Positions 1 to 4,983 of a DNA stretch of 5,059 nt are shown piece after piece. This DNA comes from PHAA01 sp964584415 (GTDB taxonomy: Bacteria; Bacillota; Syntrophomonadia; Syntrophomonadales; Syntrophomonadaceae). The translations under genes and the position numbers were made by a program. Location: contig CAZOZX010000138.1 of assembly GCA_964584415.1 (NCBI GenBank), forward strand, positions 1 through 5,059, read 5' to 3'. Below the pieces are notes generated by a model, which was given only the letters and a program-made list of their open reading frames with translations, had not been told where the DNA came from and ran no database searches. The first letter of the stretch is position 1; each line of letters opens with the position of its first letter.

Positions 1-1089
1 CATGAAGAGGATATCATCTTTGGGGGCGAGCAGAAATTAGCAGGCTGCATAGATGAGCTGGTCGAACGTTACCATCCCCCGGTTATGCTGGTCTATTCCA
101 CCTGTATCGTCGGTGTGATCGGGGATGACCTGGAAGCAATATGCAGGCGAGCATCCCTCAAGCATGGAATCCAGGTAATTCCGGTACAATCCTCCGGGTT
201 CTCGGGCAACAAGTCCGACGGCTATCGGGCGGCCTGCGAGGTTTTACTGCGGATGATAGCGCCGCAGCAGAAGATAAGCTACCAATCCTACCATTTAAAC
301 TATTTGGGTGACTTCAACCTGGCTGGTGAAGCGTGGATTATCAAAAGTTACTTGGAAAAGATGGGCTTGCACGTCAACGTAGCTTTTACCGGGGATTCGA
401 ATTATGAGGCTTTGAAAACCGCTTCCGGCGCAGCCTTAAATATCGTTCAATGTGCCGGTTCCATGGGCTATATGGCGCAGAGAATGGAGGATATTTACGG
501 TATTCCATTCTTAAACGTGTCTTTTTTAGGCCTGGAGGATACCATAGATTCATTGCTCAGGATCAGTGCTTTCTTCAAAAACCCGCTGTTAGCAAGGCGA
601 ACCGAGTCTTTAATTGATCGCGAAATGCTGATTTATGGTTCCGCGGTTCGAAATTATCAGGAACGTCTCAAGGGTAAAAAAGCCGCGGTATTCGTTGGCG
701 GGGGGTTCAAAGCTATTTCCCTGATCAAACAATTCCGGGAACTGGGTATGGAGGTGGTCATGGTCGGGACCCAGACCGGCCGCCCGGAGGAGTATGACAC
801 CATTCACCAGCTGGTGCAGGAAGGCACAGTAGTACTTGATGATGCCAATCCCTCTGAATTGGAGTGGTTTATGCTGGAGCAGGGAGCGGACCTACTGGTC
901 GGCGGGGTCAAAGAAAGACCGCTGGCTTTCAAGTTAGGCATTGCCTTTATCGACCACAATCACGAACGCAAACACCCCCTGAGCGGTTTTGTCGGGGCGG
1001 TCAATTTTGCCCGTGAGGTTGAGCAGACGGTTTGTTCTCCGGTATGGAAGTACCTTGATAAATGTGACCCAGATGAAGTACCGAGGTGA
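1..1089 (+). CDS. nifE: Nitrogenase cofactor scaffold subunit NifE (5' partial)
   Basis: NifE pairs with NifN in a cytoplasmic alpha2-beta2 scaffold on which the NifB-co precursor is matured to FeMo-co before transfer to NifDK. The frame is open from base 1, so the ATG at 85 is internal. 362 residues are visible, against about 450 for the family, so roughly the first 100 are missing, including the first two FeS-ligand cysteines. Visible hallmarks are the YSTC...GDD segment (Cys at visible residue 35, equivalent to Azotobacter NifE Cys124), the SSGFSGNKSDGY stretch, NIVQCAGSMGYM (Cys151, the position equivalent to the NifD cofactor-ligand Cys) and a C-terminal KHPLSGFVGAVNFAREV segment. That last segment is typical of NifE rather than NifD, which has a cofactor-binding His region instead. 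The gene ends 5 nt before nifN. VnfE is the main alternative, because the families are hard to separate by eye. Confidence 0.95.
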   Translation, partial: HEEDIIFGGEQKLAGCIDELVERYHPPVMLVYSTCIVGVIGDDLEAICRRASLKHGIQVIPVQSSGFSGNKSDGYRAACEVLLRMIAPQQKISYQSYHLNYLGDFNLAGEAWIIKSYLEKMGLHVNVAFTGDSNYEALKTASGAALNIVQCAGSMGYMAQRMEDIYGIPFLNVSFLGLEDTIDSLLRISAFFKNPLLARRTESLIDREMLIYGSAVRNYQERLKGKKAAVFVGGGFKAISLIKQFRELGMEVVMVGTQTGRPEEYDTIHQLVQEGTVVLDDANPSELEWFMLEQGADLLVGGVKERPLAFKLGIAFIDHNHERKHPLSGFVGAVNFAREVEQTVCSPVWKYLDKCDPDEVPR

Positions 1090-1094
1090 TAGAT

Positions 1095-2504
1095 ATGAAC
1101 GCCAATAAAAATATATCCAGGGCAACCGAAAATCCCTGCAATATGTGTATGCCGCTGGGAGCAATTATACCTTTTAAAGGCATCGAAAACGCCATGGTGA
1201 TTATTCATGGCTCGCAGGGATGTGCCACTTATATGCGCCGGCACATGGCAGAACATTTCAACGAACCTATTGACGTCGCTTCCAGTGCCATCACTGAACA
1301 GGGTACCGTTTACGGCGGCGAAGCTAATTTGAGGAATGGCTTAAAAAACCTGATAACATTGTATAAGCCCGAGGTGATAGGGATATTGACCACCTGCCTG
1401 GCTGAAACCATAGGTGAGGATATCGACCGCTTGGCGTCTTTATTCCGCCAGGAGCAGCAGGAATCATCTATGCCCAGGTTGATAACGGTTCCTACCCCGG
1501 GTTATGGCGGTTCCCACAGCGAGGGTTATTTTCAGGCTCTGTGCCGGATCATAGCCACGGTCAGTAATCAGGTTCCCAGACATGACGGAATCAATGTGAT
1601 TGTCCCCCACATCAGCCCTGCTGACGTAAGAGAGATCAAGCGTATCCTGGACTTGATGAAGGTTAAATACACCCTGTTGCCAGATATATCGGAAACCCTG
1701 GACAGCCCCTATAGTCCCGTTTACACAAAAATCCCGCCGGGGGGCACGCCTCTGGCTTCCATTGCGGGTATGGCTGGGGCCCGGGCTACCATACAGTTCG
1801 GGAAGACACTGGATGATGCATTTTCGCCGGGTAAATATTTGGAGGATAAATACGGGGTTCCTTTATATAACCTATCCTTGCCCATAGGAATTGTGGCCTG
1901 TGACCGGTTTTTGGAACTGCTCAACGCCCTGACCCAAACCCCTATCCCGGAAGAGCTCAAAAAGGAACGGGGACGTCTCCAGGATGCCATGATAGATTCC
2001 CATAAATATAACCGTGAGGGCCGGGCGGCGGTATTCGGTGAACCGGAAACAGTTTATGCAGTCAGCCAGGTGCTGGTTGAGAACGGCATAACTGCTGCTA
2101 TTCTCGCCACCGGAAGCAAAAGCCCGCTCTTACGAGGATTACTGGCTGACCTTATGGCTGGTGTTGGTGACCATAGCGAAATCCTGCTGGAGAGCGATTT
2201 TGCCATGATTCGCAGCCGCTGTGCCAACAGCAGCGTTAACCTGGCTATTGGTAACTCGGATGGGCGTTTTCTCAGTGAACGAGAAGGAATAACCCTGGTC
2301 CGCATGGGTTTCCCTATCCATGATCGGATTGGCGGGCAGCGGATTTTGACGGTGGGATATACCGGCACAGTTATGCTGTTGGACCGGATCACCAATGCCT
2401 TGCTGGCCGATAAACACAGCCATTTCCGCCAGGACCTTTACCAGAAATTCTATGTCAAGAATGTGCCCGGTAATGAATCATCAGTGGGGAGGATGTTATT
2501 ATGA
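1095..2504 (+). CDS. nifN: Nitrogenase cofactor scaffold subunit NifN
   Basis: NifN is the beta-type partner of NifE in the scaffold that matures FeMo-co; it is a paralogue of NifK. I chose the ATG at 1095 (469 aa) because GAGG at 1083-1086 lies 8 nt upstream; a GTG at 1086 in the same frame would overlap the nifE stop but has no good SD. The N-terminus carries Cys15 and Cys18 (NPCNMCMPLGA), then HGSQGC (Cys43) and LTTCLAETIGED (Cys101). Cys18, Cys43 and Cys101 have the spacing (25 and 58) of the NifK P-cluster ligands Cys70, Cys95 and Cys153; the NifK Ser188 position is Gly136 here. TPGYGGSHSEGY and a C-terminal GNSDGR...MGFPIHDRIGG...VGYTG segment are family-typical. No long N-terminal NifK extension is present. 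The stop overlaps the nifB start (ATGA). VnfN is the main alternative. Confidence 0.92.
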   Translation: MNANKNISRATENPCNMCMPLGAIIPFKGIENAMVIIHGSQGCATYMRRHMAEHFNEPIDVASSAITEQGTVYGGEANLRNGLKNLITLYKPEVIGILTTCLAETIGEDIDRLASLFRQEQQESSMPRLITVPTPGYGGSHSEGYFQALCRIIATVSNQVPRHDGINVIVPHISPADVREIKRILDLMKVKYTLLPDISETLDSPYSPVYTKIPPGGTPLASIAGMAGARATIQFGKTLDDAFSPGKYLEDKYGVPLYNLSLPIGIVACDRFLELLNALTQTPIPEELKKERGRLQDAMIDSHKYNREGRAAVFGEPETVYAVSQVLVENGITAAILATGSKSPLLRGLLADLMAGVGDHSEILLESDFAMIRSRCANSSVNLAIGNSDGRFLSEREGITLVRMGFPIHDRIGGQRILTVGYTGTVMLLDRITNALLADKHSHFRQDLYQKFYVKNVPGNESSVGRMLL

Positions 2505-3358
2505 CCGAAATACTTAATAAGAATAAATTTCATCCCTGCTTTGCGCCGGATGCTGCTCATAAGTACGCCCGCATCCACCTGCCGGTGGCCCAACACTGCA
2601 ATATCAGCTGCAATTATTGTAACCGCAAATATGATTGCCTGAATGAGAGCCGTCCTGGTGTAACCAGTGAAATTGTTACGCCGGTACAAGCTTTACAGCG
2701 CTACCAGTATTATAAACAGCGTTTGGACAATTTGAGTGTGGTGGGCATAGCTGGTCCGGGAGATGCGTTAGCCGACTGGGAAGTAACCAGCCAGACTATT
2801 GCCTTGATCCGGGAGTACGATCCTGATGTACTGATCTGTCTTTCCACCAACGGTTTAAAGCTGCCCAAACTGGCTGATAACCTGATAGGACTGGGGGTCA
2901 GTCATGTCACTGTTACCGTCAATACCCTTAACCCCATCACCGGGGCCCGTATTTATGGCCATGTGAATTACGAAGGGCAGCGATATACTGGCATCGAGGG
3001 AGCCAGCCTGCTGCTGGCCAATCAACTGGCCGGGATTCGCATCCTTACCCGGTGTGATTTAATGGTTAAAGTAAATATGGTTATGATACCGGGTATAAAC
3101 GATCATGAAATCAAGCAAATAGTCGGGGAGATGAAACGATTGGGCGTGTTTATGACCAACATTATGCCCCTGATCCCGGTAAAGGGAAGCCCATTCGAGA
3201 ACCTGCCCGCCACCGACAGGCAGGCGCTTAACGCCATGCGGCAGAACTGCCGGGGTGAACTGCGGCAAATGTTGCACTGCCAGCAGTGTCGTGCCGATGC
3301 GGTAGGCTTATTAACCGATCATGGCTGCGCAGTAAATGTTAAAAGGCAGGCGGTATGA
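2501..3358 (+). CDS. nifB: NifB, radical SAM FeMo-cofactor core (NifB-co) synthase
   Basis: NifB fuses two [4Fe-4S] clusters with a SAM-derived carbide and a sulfur to give NifB-co, the precursor of all nitrogenase active-site cofactors. The protein has 285 residues. It shows the radical SAM motif CNISCNYC (Cys33/37/40), the NifB signature NRKYDCLNESRPGV, GIAGPGDAL, and ICLSTNG. Candidate K-cluster ligands are present: Cys13 (HPCF), Cys46 (KYDC), Cys113 (ICLSTNG), and the C-terminal pair Cys260/Cys263 (HCQQCRADAVGLL). The ATG at 2501 has GGGAGG at 2487-2492, 8 nt upstream. The protein stops about 22 residues after the CxxC pair, so it lacks the C-terminal NifX-like domain found in many proteobacterial NifB proteins; archaeal and Firmicute forms are often this short. 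It overlaps nifN by 4 nt and the following small ORF by 4 nt. Confidence 0.97.
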   Translation: MTEILNKNKFHPCFAPDAAHKYARIHLPVAQHCNISCNYCNRKYDCLNESRPGVTSEIVTPVQALQRYQYYKQRLDNLSVVGIAGPGDALADWEVTSQTIALIREYDPDVLICLSTNGLKLPKLADNLIGLGVSHVTVTVNTLNPITGARIYGHVNYEGQRYTGIEGASLLLANQLAGIRILTRCDLMVKVNMVMIPGINDHEIKQIVGEMKRLGVFMTNIMPLIPVKGSPFENLPATDRQALNAMRQNCRGELRQMLHCQQCRADAVGLLTDHGCAVNVKRQAV

Positions 3359-3441
3359 TAACCAGTTACGCCAGGAGCGTTCGCGCTGCATCAGGGGTGT
3401 TGGCGATGGAAGCTGTAAAGATATTTTGTATGAGGGGGTAG
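3355..3441 (+). CDS. Possible 28-aa coupled ORF between nifB and anfO
   Basis: The ATG overlaps the nifB stop as ATGA, and the 28-codon frame runs to a TAG at 3439-3441, only 5 nt before the AnfO start. The peptide begins MITSYARSV and ends KIFCMRG; I see no domain, and it is basic with a short hydrophobic centre. No clear SD stands upstream (the bases before it are nifB coding sequence), so translation would depend on termination-reinitiation from nifB. Its last codons contain the purine-rich GAGGGGGTAGG that serves as the anfO SD, so ribosomes terminating here could load anfO. It may be a real small protein, a coupling device, or the remnant of a deleted gene. Without homologues I cannot choose. 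Confidence 0.35.
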   Translation: MITSYARSVRAASGVLAMEAVKIFCMRG

Positions 3442-3446
3442 GTACA

Positions 3447-4055
3447 ATGGAAATAGCCGTGTTAGTTGGGGAAGACGGTACTGCCGCCCCCATCCAGGCA
3501 GCAAGTGAATTACGGGTCTATAAACAGTCCTGCAACACCTGGGAGATAGACCGCAGCTTACCTTTTAATATTTCATCAGCCCGGGATTTAAAAGCTATGC
3601 GGGATTATATGCTGACCATAATCGAATTTTTAGGAGATTGTCGCACATGGGCGTGTCTTTCGATATCAGGAATTGTGTTTTTTGAATTGGAGAAAAACGG
3701 ATTTACAGTGTGGGAAATGGATGGTGCCGCTTATGCAATCCTGGATGCTATATCGGCAGATACAGCGGCAGCGGACAGCACACCTTCACTGCCAATTGCT
3801 GTTGTCAAGCCAGAAGCACGGGAGATTTCACCCGGATACTACTCAGTTTCTGTCAAGGATATTCAGAACTGCAATGGGATGATTACCTCCAAACAGATAT
3901 TGCTTCCCCTCTTGGGAGATAAGAGCATTCACAAGCTGGAAATTGTATGCACCCACATTCCCCCATGGCTGGAACTTAAGATAGTGAATGGGGAATTGGA
4001 GGCACAAATTGAACAAACTGCAGTCCATGAGACCAGGGTGACCATCAGCCGGTAA
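3447..4055 (+). CDS. anfO: AnfO-family nitrogenase accessory protein
   Basis: Cytoplasmic protein of 202 aa, close to the usual AnfO length. AnfO is encoded with the Fe-only nitrogenase (anfHDGK) in several diazotrophs; its exact role is unsettled. I recognise it by two stretches recalled from the family: an N-terminal half starting MEIAVLVGEDG, with LGDC (about residue 65) and SGI...LEKNGFTVWEMDG, and a C-terminal block with ITSKQ (about 146-150) and CTHIPPW (about 168-174). The first half resembles the NifX/NafY cofactor-binding fold in layout (a strand start, a 'DC...SGI' turn, then 'G-V-E--G'); that is inference. I chose the ATG at 3447 because GAGGGGG (3432-3438) lies just upstream; an in-frame ATG at 3336 inside nifB has no SD. 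Residues about 101-125 form a low-complexity Ala/Asp/Pro linker. It lies directly behind nifB, so it is probably co-transcribed with it. Confidence 0.75.
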   Translation: MEIAVLVGEDGTAAPIQAASELRVYKQSCNTWEIDRSLPFNISSARDLKAMRDYMLTIIEFLGDCRTWACLSISGIVFFELEKNGFTVWEMDGAAYAILDAISADTAAADSTPSLPIAVVKPEAREISPGYYSVSVKDIQNCNGMITSKQILLPLLGDKSIHKLEIVCTHIPPWLELKIVNGELEAQIEQTAVHETRVTISR

Positions 4056-4098
4056 CAAAGTACTTGTCATAATCCCGGGCAGGAAATGGAGAAGAAAT

Positions 4099-4203
4099 AT
4101 GGCGAAAGAGGTGAGGTGGGGCATTATTTCATGCACTAGGGGCCTAACATCCCATGTGGAGCGGAAGGGGGTGATCATCGCGCTGGAGATGATAAGTAAT
4201 TAG
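4099..4203 (+). CDS. Possible 34-aa ORF in the anfO-PII gap
   Basis: The frame opens at ATG 4099 with GGAG at 4088-4091, 7 nt upstream, and ends at TAG 4201. The peptide begins MAKEVRWGIIS and has a short hydrophobic stretch GVIIALEMI near its C-terminus. No family is recognised. Its reading frame contains a second SD-like sequence, GGGGGTGATC at 4167-4176. It could be a small protein or the decayed end of a lost gene. It fills about half of the 195-nt gap between anfO and the PII gene, in which I see no convincing terminator. Confidence 0.28.
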   Translation: MAKEVRWGIISCTRGLTSHVERKGVIIALEMISN

Positions 4204-4237
4204 ATGAGCCTGATACTCGGTAATAACAATTAATTAT

Positions 4238-4243
4238 AGGAGG
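4238..4243 (+). promoter_or_regulatory. Consensus ribosome binding site of the PII gene
   Basis: AGGAGG lies 7 nt before the ATG at 4251, set in an A/T-rich stretch. It is the strongest SD in the window together with the one at 4906. It fixes the PII start and suggests high translation of this regulator compared with its upstream neighbours. Confidence 0.8.
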
Positions 4244-4250
4244 AATAGTC

Positions 4251-4595
4251 ATGGTTAAACTAGAGTGTTTCTTACGACCGGAAAAATTGGAAGCTGTTAA
4301 GGAAGCCTTAACCAATTACGGTATTAAGGGAATGAGTGTTTCATCAGTGATGGGCGCCGGTCTGCAAAAGGGCCGCACCAGAGTCTACCGGGGCACGGAA
4401 TTAAGCATTAACCTGTTACCCAAGATGAAGCTGGAGGTTTTTATATCTGATGATGTGAAGGCTGATGAAATAGTGAAGATTGTCAGGGAGACTGCTTATA
4501 CGGGTGCTATCGGTGATGGGAAGATATTTATCCTGCCAGTAAATAATGCTGTACGGGTCCGCACCGGGGAAACGGGAACAGATGCCTTCAAATAG
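4251..4595 (+). CDS. glnB: PII nitrogen regulatory protein (GlnB/GlnK family)
   Basis: PII proteins are small trimeric sensors of ATP/ADP and 2-oxoglutarate that bind and control nitrogen-metabolism targets through the T-loop. This one has 114 aa, the normal length. It starts MVKLECFLRPEKLE, has the GxGLQKGRT...YRG T-loop entry (Gln39, Lys40), LLPK (Lys58), the B-loop TGAIGDGKIF (Gly88-Lys91) and the C-terminal RVRTGE (Arg102, Arg104). Nucleotide and 2-oxoglutarate contacts therefore look intact. The T-loop is of standard length, unlike NifI1 (shorter) or NifI2 (longer), so this is not a typical NifI. Tyr51, the uridylylation site of enteric PII, is Leu51 here, and Arg38 is Leu38; Tyr46 is kept. 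One residue is inserted before the B-loop compared with E. coli GlnB. Its position behind a nif cluster suggests a nitrogen-fixation role. Whether glnB or glnK is the right symbol cannot be decided. Confidence 0.93.
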   Translation: MVKLECFLRPEKLEAVKEALTNYGIKGMSVSSVMGAGLQKGRTRVYRGTELSINLLPKMKLEVFISDDVKADEIVKIVRETAYTGAIGDGKIFILPVNNAVRVRTGETGTDAFK

Positions 4596-4681
4596 GCGCA
4601 AATGAAGTTGTGGGTTTGCCGATTTTATTGATTGTACCAAAGCCGGTGTGATCAAGTATACTTAATACCCGCCAAAAACAA

Positions 4682-4709
4682 TTGTAATTTTAGAATAAGA
4701 GTATATCAT
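4682..4709 (+). promoter_or_regulatory. Possible sigma-A promoter upstream of the terminator
   Basis: TTGTAA (4682-4687; 4 of 6 to TTGACA) and TATCAT (4704-4709; 5 of 6 to TATAAT) are separated by 16 bp in an A/T-rich stretch. Transcription would start near 4716 and run into the terminator at 4762 before reaching the gene at 4984. The match is modest, and A/T-rich DNA gives many such matches by chance. Confidence 0.25.
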
Positions 4710-4733
4710 GTATATATTCAAGTTAATATTTCT

Positions 4734-4749
4734 GCGCCAGACTTGGTGC
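4734..4749 (+). other. Small hairpin just upstream of the terminator
   Basis: GCGCC (4734-4738) pairs with GGTGC (4745-4749) around the loop AGACTT, giving five pairs including one G-T. The sequence looks like one half of a larger GGTGCC/GGCACC-type palindrome of the sort repeated in Clostridia, but the second half is missing here. The latter comparison is from memory. Confidence 0.35.
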
Positions 4750-4761
4750 CAGGCAAAGGGG

Positions 4762-4792
4762 TCTCCGTATGATTTACGGGGATTTTTGTTTT
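4762..4792 (+). terminator. Rho-independent terminator
   Basis: TCTCCGTA (4762-4769) pairs with TACGGGGA (4775-4782) over eight pairs with one G-T, around the loop TGATT, and is followed directly by TTTTTGTTTT (4783-4792). It is the only good intrinsic terminator I see on the + strand. It lies 167 nt after the PII stop, so it either ends the nifE-to-PII transcript or attenuates transcripts that start near 4716. Outer pairing of GGCAAA (4752-4757) with TTTGCC (4790-4795) would tie up part of the T-tract and could weaken termination. Confidence 0.85.
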
Positions 4793-4804
4793 GCCGCCTG
4801 TGGT

Positions 4805-4869
4805 TACAGCGGAACGTTCATCTTGTAACAGTGTGACCAAGGTGTTACGCAATGAACGTCCCCACTGTA
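4805..4869 (+). repeat. REP-like imperfect inverted repeat
   Basis: The left arm TACAG...ACGTTCAT...GTAACA (4805-4830) is the imperfect complement of the right arm TGTTAC...ATGAACGT...CTGTA (4843-4869), with a 12-nt centre. Three perfectly complementary blocks (TACAG/CTGTA, ACGTTCAT/ATGAACGT, GTAACA/TGTTAC) are joined by short mismatched segments. There is no T-tract and no coding capacity. Similar ACGTTCAT palindromes are, from memory, scattered in Peptococcaceae and other Clostridia genomes beside IS200-like (RAYT) transposases. A REP or MITE unit is therefore the likeliest identity; an operator or RNA stem is the alternative. Confidence 0.6.
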
Positions 4870-4909
4870 TCGCACTATATCCACATACCAGGAAAGCCAA
4901 ACATAGGAG

Positions 4910-4966
4910 GTGAAACCGATTTATACGCTGCCGAACAAGGGAATTATTTCAGCTTGGAATACCTGA
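4910..4966 (+). other. Short ORF behind a near-consensus Shine-Dalgarno sequence
   Basis: AGGAGGTGA at 4906-4914 is almost the full anti-SD complement, yet no normal start codon stands at the right distance. The frame from GTG 4910 (part of the SD itself) gives 18 codons, beginning VKPIYTLPNKG and ending with TGA at 4964-4966, five bases before the SD of the next gene. An ATT at 4919 in the same frame is better spaced from the SD. It could be a leader peptide, a standby ribosome site, or the scar of a displaced gene start. Confidence 0.25.
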
Positions 4967-4983
4967 CAAAGGAGGGACATAAG

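Larger units (their letters stand above)
4596..4983 (+). other. 388-nt intergenic region with leader-like and repeat elements
   Basis: No long ORF lies here on either strand. From left to right it holds an A/T-rich stretch with a 10-bp perfect palindrome AAGTATACTT (4654-4663), a possible promoter (4682-4709), a small hairpin (4734-4749), an intrinsic terminator (4762-4792), a second small hairpin (4794-4812), a long inverted repeat (4805-4869) and an 18-codon ORF with a strong SD (4910-4966). The terminator could end the nif/PII transcript, or it could act as an attenuator in the leader of the gene at 4984, since the possible promoter is upstream of it. Confidence 0.75.

Noticed and set aside
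85..87. ATG at 85 as the start of nifE
   Set aside because: The frame is open to base 1, and the upstream codons (EEDIIFGGEQKL...) are typical NifE sequence, so this is an internal methionine.
1086..1088. GTG at 1086 as the nifN start
   Set aside because: It overlaps the nifE stop attractively as GTGA, but GAGG at 1083-1086 sits at ideal distance from the ATG at 1095 and covers the GTG itself. The GTG remains a minor possibility.
3336..3446. N-terminal extension of AnfO from an ATG at 3336
   Set aside because: That start lies inside nifB with no SD, and the extra residues do not look like the family. ATG 3447 has an SD and gives the expected MEIAV start.
3673..3922. + strand frames of 69 and 70 codons inside anfO
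   Set aside because: They are out-of-frame shadows of anfO with odd Trp/Cys/Gln-rich composition and no SD.
4112..4134. Sigma-54 (-24/-12) promoter around TGGGGC...ATGC
   Set aside because: The GG and GC elements are 11 nt apart instead of 10 and the flanks do not match. I see no convincing TGT-N10-ACA NifA site either.
4251..4595. NifI1 or NifI2 identity for the PII gene
   Set aside because: The T-loop has standard GlnB/GlnK length and the YRG motif, unlike the altered T-loops I know from NifI proteins.
4654..4663. Perfect 10-bp palindrome AAGTATACTT as an operator, with TATACT as a -10 box
   Set aside because: A 10-bp palindrome is expected by chance in A/T-rich DNA, and the nearest -35-like TTGTAC is 19 bp away. 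It is noted in the intergenic entry but not called.
610..4900. Minus-strand frames of 60 to 113 codons
   Set aside because: Nearly all lie opposite strongly supported genes and have shadow-like composition. The one at 4718-4900 covers the terminator and palindrome. None has a recognisable domain.
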